64,000 nt of DNA from Nocardioides caldifontis (GTDB lineage Bacteria; Actinomycetota; Actinomycetes; Propionibacteriales; Nocardioidaceae): the NCBI RefSeq assembly GCF_008087345.1, contig NZ_ML701735.1:124001-188000 (forward strand), in the 5' to 3' direction. Position 1 is the first letter of the stretch. Every line of letters starts with the position of its first letter. The translations under genes and the position numbers were made by a program. The notes beneath the pieces were generated by a model. That model had not been told where the DNA came from. It saw only the letters and a program-made list of their open reading frames with translations, and did no database searches. This document shows positions 15,938 to 23,973 of this stretch, piece after piece.

Positions 15938-18201
15938 CGCGGCTGGTCGGCCCGCACCACCAGCAGCAGCGTCGCGTCGTCGTCGCTGCCCGAGGGGCGG
16001 GCGTGGTCGAGGAGGGCGTGCAGCGCGGAGGCCGGATCCGCTTCCGTGCGGACCACCACACCGACGTGGCCCGCGAACGCCTGGAGGCTGGCGTCGAGCG
16101 CCTGGTCGCGCCGCTCGAACATCCCGTCGGAGGCCATCAGCAGCGCGTCGCCGGGCGCGAGCTGCGCCATCACCGAGGTGCGCTGCGGGTCCTGCAGCAG
16201 CAGCCCGGTGCCCAGCGGCGGCCCGGGGTCGACCGGGAGCAGCTCGTAGCCGGCACCGGCCCGGGTGACGACCGGGGCCGGGTGGCCCGCCGAGGCGACG
16301 GTGACGCTCCCGCTGGCCGGGTCGAGCCGGGCGACGGCCGCCGTCACCATCTCGTCCGGCGTGAGCAGAGCGACCAGCCGGTCGAGCCGGGTGAGCACGA
16401 CCGCCGGGTCGGAGTCCTCGACGGCGTAGGCACGCAGCGCGTTGCGCATCTGGGCCATCGCACCGGCCGCAGCGAGCCCGTGGCCGGCGATGTCGCCGAG
16501 GACCAGGAGCACGTCGCCGTCGGGCAGCAGGAGCGCGTCGTACCAGTCGCCGCCGACGCCGGCGGACGCCGGGCGGTAGTCGGCCGCGAGCTCCCAGCCG
16601 GGGACCGCGGGGAGCCGCTCGGGCAACAGGCTGCGCTGCAGCGCCTCCGCGACGGTCGCCATCGCCCGGTTCCGCTCGTAGAGCAGGTGCACGAGGTGGG
16701 TGCGCAGCGTCGCGGCCGCCTCCAGCTCGCCCTTTTCCCAGGGCGCCGAGCGCTGCTGGACGGTCTCGCGCCACAGCGCGAACGAGCCGCGCGGGCTGAG
16801 CCGGGCGACGCCGTCGGCGTCGGTGCGGAGCTCCTTGAGGTGCGGGTTGCCACCCCAGTCGACGGTGTGCACGACCTCGGGGCGCAGGAACATCACGTCC
16901 TGGCCGTCGGCGACCTGGATCATCAGCAACCCGGCCGCGGTGTCGGAGTACGCCGCGAGCGTCGGCTCCTCCTCACCGAGGTGGTCGGTCGCCACCAGCC
17001 CGTCGTCGGTCGACCGGCTGCGGCCCCAGGCCCGGAGCCGCTCGAGCACCGGCTCGTCCGGCACGTCGCCGTAGGCGTGCGTGGCGCCGTCGAGGACCCA
17101 GGACATGCCGCCGGCCCCGACCATCGCGAGCAGCGCCTCTGCGTGGCGCTCCAGGGCGGCGCTGAGCTGCTCGCTGGTGTCCCGGGTGCCGGTGGTCACC
17201 GTGGCGAGCGCCCGCTGGATCTGCGCCGACCGGGCCATCCGCTCGTCGCGCTCCCGCTCGGCGAGCATCATCGAGAGCGTCTGCGCGAGGAACTCGCAGG
17301 TCGCCCGCACCAGGGGGCTCGGGACGTAGGGGCCGGCGTACTGGTGGCAGGCGATCAGCCCGGCCAGCTCGCCGTCGATGATCAGCGAGACCGACATCGA
17401 CGCCCGGACCCCCATGTTGCGGAGGTACTGGCAGTGGATCGGCGAGACGCTGCGCAGCACGGAGAGCGAGAGGTCGAGCGGCTCGCCGAGCTCCGGGTCG
17501 ACCATCGGCACCAGCGGCGAGTTGACCGCGTCGACGTCGCGGATGAACCGCAGCCAGTTCACCGCGTAGAGCGCCCGTGCCTGCGGCGGGATGTCGCCGG
17601 CCGGGTAGTGCAGCCCGCGGAACGCCTCGAGGTCGTCGCGCTTCGCCTCGGCGACCACCTCGCCGTTCCAGTCGCGGTCGAAGCGGTAGACCATCACCCG
17701 GTCGAAGCCCGTCAGCGCCCGGACGTGCTGCACCCCGGCCTCGAGGAGCTCCTCGATCGACCGGGTCGCCCCGAGCTCGGCGGTCAGCGTCCGGACCTCG
17801 TGGAGCGTCGCGACGAGCGGGCTCTCGGTCAGCTGCGGCTCGAGCTCGACGATCCAGCGGCTGCCGCTGCGGTGCACCACCGCGTCCAGCTCGTCGTCGC
17901 GGGCCAGCGACCGCACCCGGAGCGGGGTGCCGGTGGTGGCCACCCGGCCGGCGAGCATCACCGACGTCAGCGTCTCGAGGTCCGCCTGCCCGAAGAGCTG
18001 GTCGAGCGTGGAGCCGAGGAGCTCGTCCGGGCCGGTGCCGAACACCATCGCGCAGTTGTCGCTGACCTGGAGCACCGGGCCCGACGGGTCGGCCACCGTC
18101 AGCAGCACCCCGTGGGGTTGCACGCTGCCGGGGATGTGGATCGGCTCCCGCTCGCAGTTCTCCAGGTCGACAGGCGTCCCGGCGGGCAGCATCGATGTCA
18201 C
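15934..18201 (-). CDS. Bacteriophytochrome fused to a PP2C/SpoIIE-type phosphatase
   Basis: A red/far-red photoreceptor with a Ser/Thr phosphatase output, 755 residues. The PAS-GAF-PHY core is complete. Cys about 16 lies in ENCEREPIHIPGS, the biliverdin-attachment Cys position of bacteriophytochromes. PAGDIPPQARALY corresponds to the PASDIP block, and SPIHCQYLRNMG carries the conserved chromophore His. The PHY tongue PRxSF motif is present as PRGSF. From about residue 530 comes a PP2C/RsbU-like domain with GGDWYDALLLPDGDVLLVLGD, ASDGMFE and DDATLLLV, so metal-binding Asp residues are kept. No histidine kinase domain follows. I place the start at GTG 18201 because TAGAGT lies 7 bases upstream with TTGGCG 16 bases further (leaderless). 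The GTG at 18210 and ATG at 18192 are alternatives. No heme oxygenase gene is in the window. Coupled to the ABC exporter. Confidence 0.9.
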   Translation of the reverse strand: MTSMLPAGTPVDLENCEREPIHIPGSVQPHGVLLTVADPSGPVLQVSDNCAMVFGTGPDELLGSTLDQLFGQADLETLTSVMLAGRVATTGTPLRVRSLARDDELDAVVHRSGSRWIVELEPQLTESPLVATLHEVRTLTAELGATRSIEELLEAGVQHVRALTGFDRVMVYRFDRDWNGEVVAEAKRDDLEAFRGLHYPAGDIPPQARALYAVNWLRFIRDVDAVNSPLVPMVDPELGEPLDLSLSVLRSVSPIHCQYLRNMGVRASMSVSLIIDGELAGLIACHQYAGPYVPSPLVRATCEFLAQTLSMMLAERERDERMARSAQIQRALATVTTGTRDTSEQLSAALERHAEALLAMVGAGGMSWVLDGATHAYGDVPDEPVLERLRAWGRSRSTDDGLVATDHLGEEEPTLAAYSDTAAGLLMIQVADGQDVMFLRPEVVHTVDWGGNPHLKELRTDADGVARLSPRGSFALWRETVQQRSAPWEKGELEAAATLRTHLVHLLYERNRAMATVAEALQRSLLPERLPAVPGWELAADYRPASAGVGGDWYDALLLPDGDVLLVLGDIAGHGLAAAGAMAQMRNALRAYAVEDSDPAVVLTRLDRLVALLTPDEMVTAAVARLDPASGSVTVASAGHPAPVVTRAGAGYELLPVDPGPPLGTGLLLQDPQRTSVMAQLAPGDALLMASDGMFERRDQALDASLQAFAGHVGVVVRTEADPASALHALLDHARPSGSDDDATLLLVVRADQPR

Positions 18202-18208
18202 CGGCCGC

Positions 18209-18236
18209 ACTCTAGACGGTGTCAGGCGCCCGCCAA
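18209..18236 (-). promoter_or_regulatory. Predicted leaderless promoter of the phytochrome-phosphatase operon
   Basis: In minus-strand sense TTGGCG (18236-18231), 16 bases, TAGAGT (18214-18209), then 7 bases to the GTG at 18201. Both hexamers fit the actinobacterial housekeeping pattern TTGNCN/TANNNT. The promoter lies across the 3' end of the upstream glutamate dehydrogenase gene, which means the phytochrome unit can be expressed independently. Confidence 0.6.
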
Positions 18237-21200
18237 CCCGGAGAGCAGGGTGCGGACCACCCGGAGCCCCACGGAGAGCCGGGCCAGGTCGGCCTTCTCC
18301 TCGCCGCAGATGTCACGCAACGTCTCGGCAGCCCGCCGGACCACCATCTCGTCGCGCTCCATCCAGGTCGCGATCCGCTCCTCCACCGGCGCGTCGTCCG
18401 GCGTGTCGGCGAGGACCTGCGCGGTCAGCGCGCTGTGCACCGCGTGCAGGTCGTCGCGGAGCGCCGCCCGCGCCATCGTCTGCCACCGGTCGTCGCGCGG
18501 CAGCACCAGGATCCGGTCGACGAGCATCGACAGCCCCAGGGTGTCGCCGAGCGCGAAGTGCACACGGGCCACCTCCAGCGGGTCGAAGCCGTCCCGCTCG
18601 GCGGTGTCCACCACCGTGAGCAGGGCGTACGCCGGGGGCAGCACCGCCACCCGCTCGGCGAGCTCCTCCGGGACCCCCCGGGCGACCTGCTCGTCGCGCC
18701 GCCGCTCGTAGGCCGCCAGCTCGCGGCCCGAGAGCAGCTCCGGGAGCGCCTTCATGAGCCGCTCCACGCTGCCGCGGTAGAACTCCACGGTGGCGCGGCT
18801 GTCGACCGGTGGCCGGCGGTTGTTGACCAGCCAGCGGGTCGCCCGCTCGACCAGGGTCCGCATCACGATGCGCATCCGGATCTGGACGGCCGCGTCGAGC
18901 TGGTTGTCGAGCGCGTAGACCTCGTCGACGAACGCGCGGGAGCCGAAGATCTCCCGGGCCACGAAGTTCGCCCGGACCAGCTCCTCGGCCGAGGCCCCGG
19001 TCTCCTCCGAGAGCCGGTGGTAGAAGGTGACGCCCGCGCCGTTCACCAGCGCGTTCACCGCCTGGGTCACCACGATCTCGCGGCGCAGCGGGTGCTGGTC
19101 GACCTGGTCGGCGTACCGCTGGCGCAGCGGCTCCGGGAAGTAGTCGTGCAGGTCCTCGACCAGGAACGGGTCGTCCGGTAGCCCGGACTCGAGCAGGTCC
19201 TCGGCGAGCACGATCTTCGTGTAGGCCAGCAACGTCGACAGCTCCGGGACCGTCAGCCCCTCGCCACGCTCGAGCCGCTCGGAGACCTCCTCGCTCGACG
19301 GCAGGAACTCCAGCCGGCGGTCGAGGTACCCCTGCCGTTCGAGCCGGCACATCCAGTCCTCGTGGACGTGGAGCAGCGGCTCGGCCAGCCACGCGGCGGT
19401 GGCGAGCGCGATGTTCTGCTCGTAGTTGTCCTTCAGGACCAGCCCGGCGACCTCGTCGGTCATCGAGGCGAGCAGCTGGTTGCGCTGCTTGCCGGTCAGG
19501 TCGCCGGCCCGCACCACCCGGTCGAGCAGGATCTTGATGTTCACCTCGTGGTCGGAGGTGTCGACGCCGGCGGAGTTGTCGATGAAGTCGGTGTTGATCC
19601 GGCCGCCCTCGCCACCGCAGCCACGCCGTGCGTACTCGATGCGGCCGAGCTGGGTGAGCCCGAGGTTGCCGCCCTCGCCGACCGCCGCGCAGCGCAGCTG
19701 CGAGCCGTTGACCCGGATCGCGTCGTTGGCCTTGTCGCCCACGTCGGCGTGGGTCTCGACCTCCGACTTCACGTAGGTACCGATGCCGCCGTTCCACAAC
19801 AGGTCGACCGGGGCTTGCAGGATCGCCCGGATCAGCTCGTTGGGCGTCAGCTTCGTGGTGCCGTCGGGCAGGTCGAGCGCCCGGCGCACCTCGTCGCCGA
19901 TCGGCACCGACTTCGCCCGGCGGGACCAGACACCACCGCCGGTGGAGATCTTCTCCTTGTCGTAGTCCTGCCAGCTCGACCGCGGCAGCTCGAAGAGCCG
20001 ACGGCGCTCGGCGTACGACGTGGCAGCGTCCGGGTCGGGGTCGAGGAAGATGTCGCGGTGGTCGAAGGCCGCGACCAGCCGGATGTGCTCCGAGAGCAGC
20101 ATCCCGTTGCCGAAGACGTCACCGGACATGTCGCCGATGCCGACGCAGGTGAAGTCCTCGCTCTGGCAGTCGATCCCGCGCTCGCGGAAGTGGCGCTTGA
20201 CCGACTCCCACGCGCCGCGGGCGGTGATCCCCATCGCCTTGTGGTCGTAGCCGGCCGAGCCGCCGGACGCGAAGGCGTCACCGAGCCAGAAGCCGTACTC
20301 CGCGGCCACCGCGTTGGCGATGTCGGAGAAGGTCGCGGTGCCCTTGTCGGCGGCGACCACCAGGTAGGAGTCGTCGCCGTCGCGGCGCACGACGTCCGGC
20401 GGCGGGACGTTCTCGCCGTCGACGAGGTTGTCGGTGATGTCGAGGAGCCCGCGGATGAAGGTGCGGTAGCAGGCCTTCCCCTCCTCCATCCAGGCCTCGC
20501 GGTCGGACGGGTCGGGCAGCTGCTTGCAGAAGAACCCGCCCTTCGCGCCCACCGGCACGATCACGGTGTTCTTCACCATCTGCGCCTTGACCAGCCCGAG
20601 CACCTCGGTGCGGAAGTCGTCGCGCCGGTCGCTCCACCGCAGCCCGCCTCGGGCCACGGCGCCGAACCGGAGGTGAACGCCCTCCACGCGCGGCGAGTAC
20701 ACGAAGATCTCGAAGCGCGGCCGCGGCTGCGGCAGCTCCGGGATCTCGTCGGGGCGGAACTTGAACGAGATGTAGGGCTTCGGCGCCCCGTCGGCGCCCT
20801 TCTGGAAGTAGTTGGTGCGCAGCGTCGCGCCGATCACCGTGAGGTAGGAGCGCAGGATCCGGTCCTGGTCGAGGCTGACCACCTCGTCGAGGGCACGCAA
20901 CGCCTTCTGCGTCAGGGCTTCCGCGCGCGCGTCGCGGCCGGCCTCGTCGGGACCGGCGGGGTCGAACCGGGTCTCGAAGAGCTGCACCAGCAGCCGCGTG
21001 ATGTCGAGGTTCGACTTGAGCGCGTCCTCGATGTAGTCCTGCGCGAACGGCGTCCCGCCCTGGCGCATGTACTTCGCGTAGGCGCGGAGCACCGTCGCCT
21101 GCCGCCAGGTGAGCCCGGCAGCGAGCACCAGCCCGTTGAAGCCGTCGGCCTCGTTGCGCCCCTCCCAGACCGCGGCGACCGCGTCCTGGAACAGCTCGCG

Positions 21201-23159
21201 GACGTCGTCGGGGATCGGCCGGCTGTGGCGGAGCCCGAAGTCGTAGATGTACGTCGGCCTGCCCAGCCCGTCGAGCTGGTAGGGCCGCTCGTCGACGACC
21301 TCGACCCCCATCGTCGACAGGATCGGCAGCACGTGGCTCAGCGACAGCGGCGGACCGACGCGGTAGACCTTCAGCCGCGCCTCGGTGGGCTCGCTGTCGA
21401 CCGGCTGGTAGAACGACAGCGCGATCCGCTCGACCGGTGCGCCGTCGTCCGCGCCCTCGCAGAGCCCCTCGAGCCGGCCGAGGTCCACGGCCCCGGTGCG
21501 CGGCGGGTAGTCCTCCTTGTAGGCCTCGGGGAACGAGCCGCCGTACCTGCGGGCGAGGCGGGCGCCGGTGGCCTCGCCGTACTCCTCGCGGACCGCGGAG
21601 GCGAAGTCGTCCTGCCAGGAGCGGGCCGCCTCCGCGATGCGGCGCTCGAGCCCGGGGACGTCGACGTCGACGTCGATCGTCCGTCCGCGCTCGGGGCGCA
21701 CCACGAAGTGCACCCGCGCCAGCAGCGACTCGCCGACGCGCGCGGTGTAGTCCACGGTGCTGCCGCGAAGCTCTTCCTTGAGCAGCTCGGCGATCCGCTC
21801 ACGGACCGCGGTGTTGTAGCGGTCGCGCGGGAGGTAGACCAGGCAGGACAGGTAGCGGTGGTAGGCGTCCGGGCGGACGAAGAGCCGCAGCCGGCGGCGG
21901 TCGCGGGTGTGCAGCACCGCCTTGGCGATGCGCACCAGCTCGTCGAGCCCGGTCTGGAACAGCTCGTCGCGCGGGTAGTTCTCGAGGATGTCCATCAGAG
22001 CCTTGCCCGTGTGGCTCTGCTCGTCGGCGCCGAGCCGTGCCAGCACGCCGCGCGCCTTCTCGCGCACCACCGGGATCCGGGTCAGCGACTCGGTGTAGGC
22101 CGTCGAGGAGTAGAGCCCGAGGAAGCGCCGCTCGCCGACGACCTCACCGTTCTCGTCGAAGCTCTTGACCCCGACGTAGTCGAGGTAGACCGGGCGGTGG
22201 ACGGTGGCCTTGGAGTTCGCCTTCGCCAGCACCAGCAGCTTCTTCTCGCGCGCCTTCTCGCGCACCAGCGGCGGCAGCTTGCCGAACGACGACGACAGGT
22301 CCTGGTCGGTGCGGAGGATGCCCAGCCCGGTGCCGGCCACCGCGCGGAGGACGGTGTCGCCCTCGGCCTCCTCGAGGCGGTACTCCCGGTAGCCGAGGAA
22401 GGTGAAGTGGTCCTCGGCGAGCCAGCGCAGCAGCGCGGCGCCCTGCTCGACCTCCTCGGGGTCGAGGGAGACGGGCGGGTTCTCCTGCAGGTCCTCGATG
22501 ACGACCTCGACCTGGTGCTGCATCTTCGCCCAGTCCTCGACGGACTCGCGCACGTCGCTGAGCACCCGGCGCAGCGACTTCTCGATCTCCTCGAGCTGCT
22601 CGGGCTCGGCCTCGCGGTCGATCTCGACGTGCATCCAGGACTCGCGGCAGACGTCGGCCTCGGTGAGGGCGGCGTACCCCTCGTCGTCGATGACCTCCTG
22701 CAGCGCCCCGGTGACGTCGCGGCGGACCAGGAGCTGCGGGTGCACCACCAGGTGGACGCCACGCCCCTGCTCGTTGAGCTCCATCGTCACCGAGTCGACG
22801 AGGAAGGACATGTCGTCGGTGACCACCTCGACGACGGTGTGGCCGTCGGCGGACCAGCCGTGCTCGGCGACCGTCGGCGTGAACGCGCGCACGGTCGCGG
22901 TGCCCTGCGGTCGCTCGGCGGCGAGCCGGTAGTGGCTCATCGCCGCGCCGTAGACGTCCACGTCGTTGCGGTCGGCGAAGTCCTCCGTCGAGACGTGGCG
23001 GTAGTACTGCCGGACGAACTGCTCGGCGGTGGGTCCGGGTGGACCGGAGCTCCCCCGCCGTGAGGTCGCGAGGGCTGCTGCCCTGGCGACGACGTCATCG
23101 TGCTCGTGGTCGGTCTCGTCGTGACCGAGAGGGGACACCGCTCGCTCCTGAGTTTTCAT
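18222..23159 (-). CDS. gdh: NAD-specific glutamate dehydrogenase, large (180 kDa) type
   Basis: Catabolic enzyme that oxidatively deaminates L-glutamate to 2-oxoglutarate and ammonia with NAD. The 1645-residue length matches the L_180 class described in Streptomyces and mycobacteria. A long N-terminal half with ACT-like regulatory segments precedes the catalytic part, in which GAKGGFFCKQLP (substrate Lys region), GIGDMSGDVFGNGMLLS (NAD-binding glycine motif) and RINTDFIDNSAGVDTSDHEVNIKILL are recognisable. ATG at 23159 (MKTQERAVSPLG) is preferred because GAGG lies 8 bases upstream; a GTG three codons earlier is less well placed. A good promoter lies upstream. PruA, encoded nearby, supplies glutamate, so the region supports proline/glutamate catabolism. 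Confidence 0.95.
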   Translation of the reverse strand: MKTQERAVSPLGHDETDHEHDDVVARAAALATSRRGSSGPPGPTAEQFVRQYYRHVSTEDFADRNDVDVYGAAMSHYRLAAERPQGTATVRAFTPTVAEHGWSADGHTVVEVVTDDMSFLVDSVTMELNEQGRGVHLVVHPQLLVRRDVTGALQEVIDDEGYAALTEADVCRESWMHVEIDREAEPEQLEEIEKSLRRVLSDVRESVEDWAKMQHQVEVVIEDLQENPPVSLDPEEVEQGAALLRWLAEDHFTFLGYREYRLEEAEGDTVLRAVAGTGLGILRTDQDLSSSFGKLPPLVREKAREKKLLVLAKANSKATVHRPVYLDYVGVKSFDENGEVVGERRFLGLYSSTAYTESLTRIPVVREKARGVLARLGADEQSHTGKALMDILENYPRDELFQTGLDELVRIAKAVLHTRDRRRLRLFVRPDAYHRYLSCLVYLPRDRYNTAVRERIAELLKEELRGSTVDYTARVGESLLARVHFVVRPERGRTIDVDVDVPGLERRIAEAARSWQDDFASAVREEYGEATGARLARRYGGSFPEAYKEDYPPRTGAVDLGRLEGLCEGADDGAPVERIALSFYQPVDSEPTEARLKVYRVGPPLSLSHVLPILSTMGVEVVDERPYQLDGLGRPTYIYDFGLRHSRPIPDDVRELFQDAVAAVWEGRNEADGFNGLVLAAGLTWRQATVLRAYAKYMRQGGTPFAQDYIEDALKSNLDITRLLVQLFETRFDPAGPDEAGRDARAEALTQKALRALDEVVSLDQDRILRSYLTVIGATLRTNYFQKGADGAPKPYISFKFRPDEIPELPQPRPRFEIFVYSPRVEGVHLRFGAVARGGLRWSDRRDDFRTEVLGLVKAQMVKNTVIVPVGAKGGFFCKQLPDPSDREAWMEEGKACYRTFIRGLLDITDNLVDGENVPPPDVVRRDGDDSYLVVAADKGTATFSDIANAVAAEYGFWLGDAFASGGSAGYDHKAMGITARGAWESVKRHFRERGIDCQSEDFTCVGIGDMSGDVFGNGMLLSEHIRLVAAFDHRDIFLDPDPDAATSYAERRRLFELPRSSWQDYDKEKISTGGGVWSRRAKSVPIGDEVRRALDLPDGTTKLTPNELIRAILQAPVDLLWNGGIGTYVKSEVETHADVGDKANDAIRVNGSQLRCAAVGEGGNLGLTQLGRIEYARRGCGGEGGRINTDFIDNSAGVDTSDHEVNIKILLDRVVRAGDLTGKQRNQLLASMTDEVAGLVLKDNYEQNIALATAAWLAEPLLHVHEDWMCRLERQGYLDRRLEFLPSSEEVSERLERGEGLTVPELSTLLAYTKIVLAEDLLESGLPDDPFLVEDLHDYFPEPLRQRYADQVDQHPLRREIVVTQAVNALVNGAGVTFYHRLSEETGASAEELVRANFVAREIFGSRAFVDEVYALDNQLDAAVQIRMRIVMRTLVERATRWLVNNRRPPVDSRATVEFYRGSVERLMKALPELLSGRELAAYERRRDEQVARGVPEELAERVAVLPPAYALLTVVDTAERDGFDPLEVARVHFALGDTLGLSMLVDRILVLPRDDRWQTMARAALRDDLHAVHSALTAQVLADTPDDAPVEERIATWMERDEMVVRRAAETLRDICGEEKADLARLSVGLRVVRTLLSGLAGA

Positions 23160-23189
23160 CCGCAGCACCTCATTGTGCTGCTGAGGCTG

Positions 23190-23218
23190 ACCCTAGAACT
23201 GCCGCCGCGCCCTTCCAA
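23190..23218 (-). promoter_or_regulatory. Predicted promoter of gdh
   Basis: Minus-strand TTGGAA (23218-23213), a 17-base spacer and TAGGGT (23195-23190). Transcription would start near 23183, leaving a leader of about 24 bases that contains the ribosome site and a CAGCAC/GTGCTG inverted repeat (23163-23180). Confidence 0.6.
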
Positions 23219-23312
23219 GCACCCCCCTCCGTACGGTGCGCTGCCATGATGTCCCGATGCTCTCCAGCCACTGCCCCACCAACCAGGCCGCCCCCGACGA
23301 GGTGAGCTGCCG

Positions 23313-23798
23313 GTGAAGGTCTTCGAGCACGTCAACAGCTACCCGGCCTCGCCGGCCGAGGTCCTCGAGATGCTCACCAGCCAGGAGTTCCGCGAGCACG
23401 TGTGCACCTACCAGGACGCGCTGGAGCACACCGTGCGCATCGACCGCGACGGCGCGGTCACCGAGGTGGAGATCACCCGCACCCAGTCGATGAAGGGCGC
23501 GCCGTCGATCGCGACCAAGGTCGTCGGCGACACCGTGCGGATCGTCCAGCGCGAGCGGTGGACCGGTCCGGAGACCGCGGACCTGGTGATGGAGATCCCC
23601 GGCAAGCCCGGCCACCTGCGCGGCACGGTCCGGCTGGTGCCGAACCACGACGGCGGCACCGACGAGGTGTTCCGCGGCGAGGTGAAGGTCGGGGTCCCGC
23701 TGGTCGGCGGCCGTCTCGAAGGAATGGTCGAGGAGGTGCTCCGCCGGGCGCTGCGGCGCGAGGGGCGGGTCGGCGCGAGCTGGCTGGGGCAGGACTGA
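23313..23798 (+). CDS. DUF2505 (SRPBCC-fold) protein
   Basis: A 161-residue protein of the DUF2505 family, common in actinobacteria, with the START/SRPBCC ligand-binding type of fold. The start VKVFEHVNSYPASPAEVLEMLTSQEFREHV and the closing amphipathic helix (PLVGGRLEGMVEEVLRRAL) are typical. No ligand or partner is established. GTG at 23313 has GAGGTG 8 bases upstream. It is divergent from gdh and converges with the small membrane protein gene. Confidence 0.75.
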   Translation: MKVFEHVNSYPASPAEVLEMLTSQEFREHVCTYQDALEHTVRIDRDGAVTEVEITRTQSMKGAPSIATKVVGDTVRIVQRERWTGPETADLVMEIPGKPGHLRGTVRLVPNHDGGTDEVFRGEVKVGVPLVGGRLEGMVEEVLRRALRREGRVGASWLGQD

Positions 23799-23799
23799 G

Positions 23800-23973
23800 T
23801 CAGTCCGCGGACGTCTCCTTGTCCTGCTCGGATTGCTCGGCCTGCTCGGCCGCCAGGTCGCGCTTGCGCACGACGTACACCGCGATCCCGAGGACGGCGA
23901 ACGGGCCCAGCGCGATCACCATCACCAGGGCCTGCTCGTAGGCGTGCAGCTCCCCGAGGTGGAGGGGGGTCAC
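23800..23973 (-). CDS. Small 57-residue single-pass membrane protein coupled to pruA
   Basis: Not previously obvious because of its size. Reading from GTG at 23973: MTPLHLGELHAYEQALVMVI, then a continuous hydrophobic segment (ALGPFAVLGIAVYVV), RKRD, and an Ala/Glu/Gln/Asp-rich tail ending in KETSAD. One membrane helix with a positively charged cytoplasmic border and an acidic C-terminus is predicted. The GTG overlaps the pruA stop (GTGA), the same coupling used by clear genes in this window, and third-base GC is high. I know no named family. A role linked to PruA or membrane association is inference only. Confidence 0.7.
   Translation of the reverse strand: MTPLHLGELHAYEQALVMVIALGPFAVLGIAVYVVRKRDLAAEQAEQSEQDKETSAD

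Noticed and set aside
19362-23063. Very long open frame on the plus strand antisense to gdh
   Set aside because: In DNA this GC-rich, frames antisense to real genes stay open because stop codons are rare. The translation is low-complexity Val/Gly/Arg/His-rich, and gdh on the other strand has clear homology.
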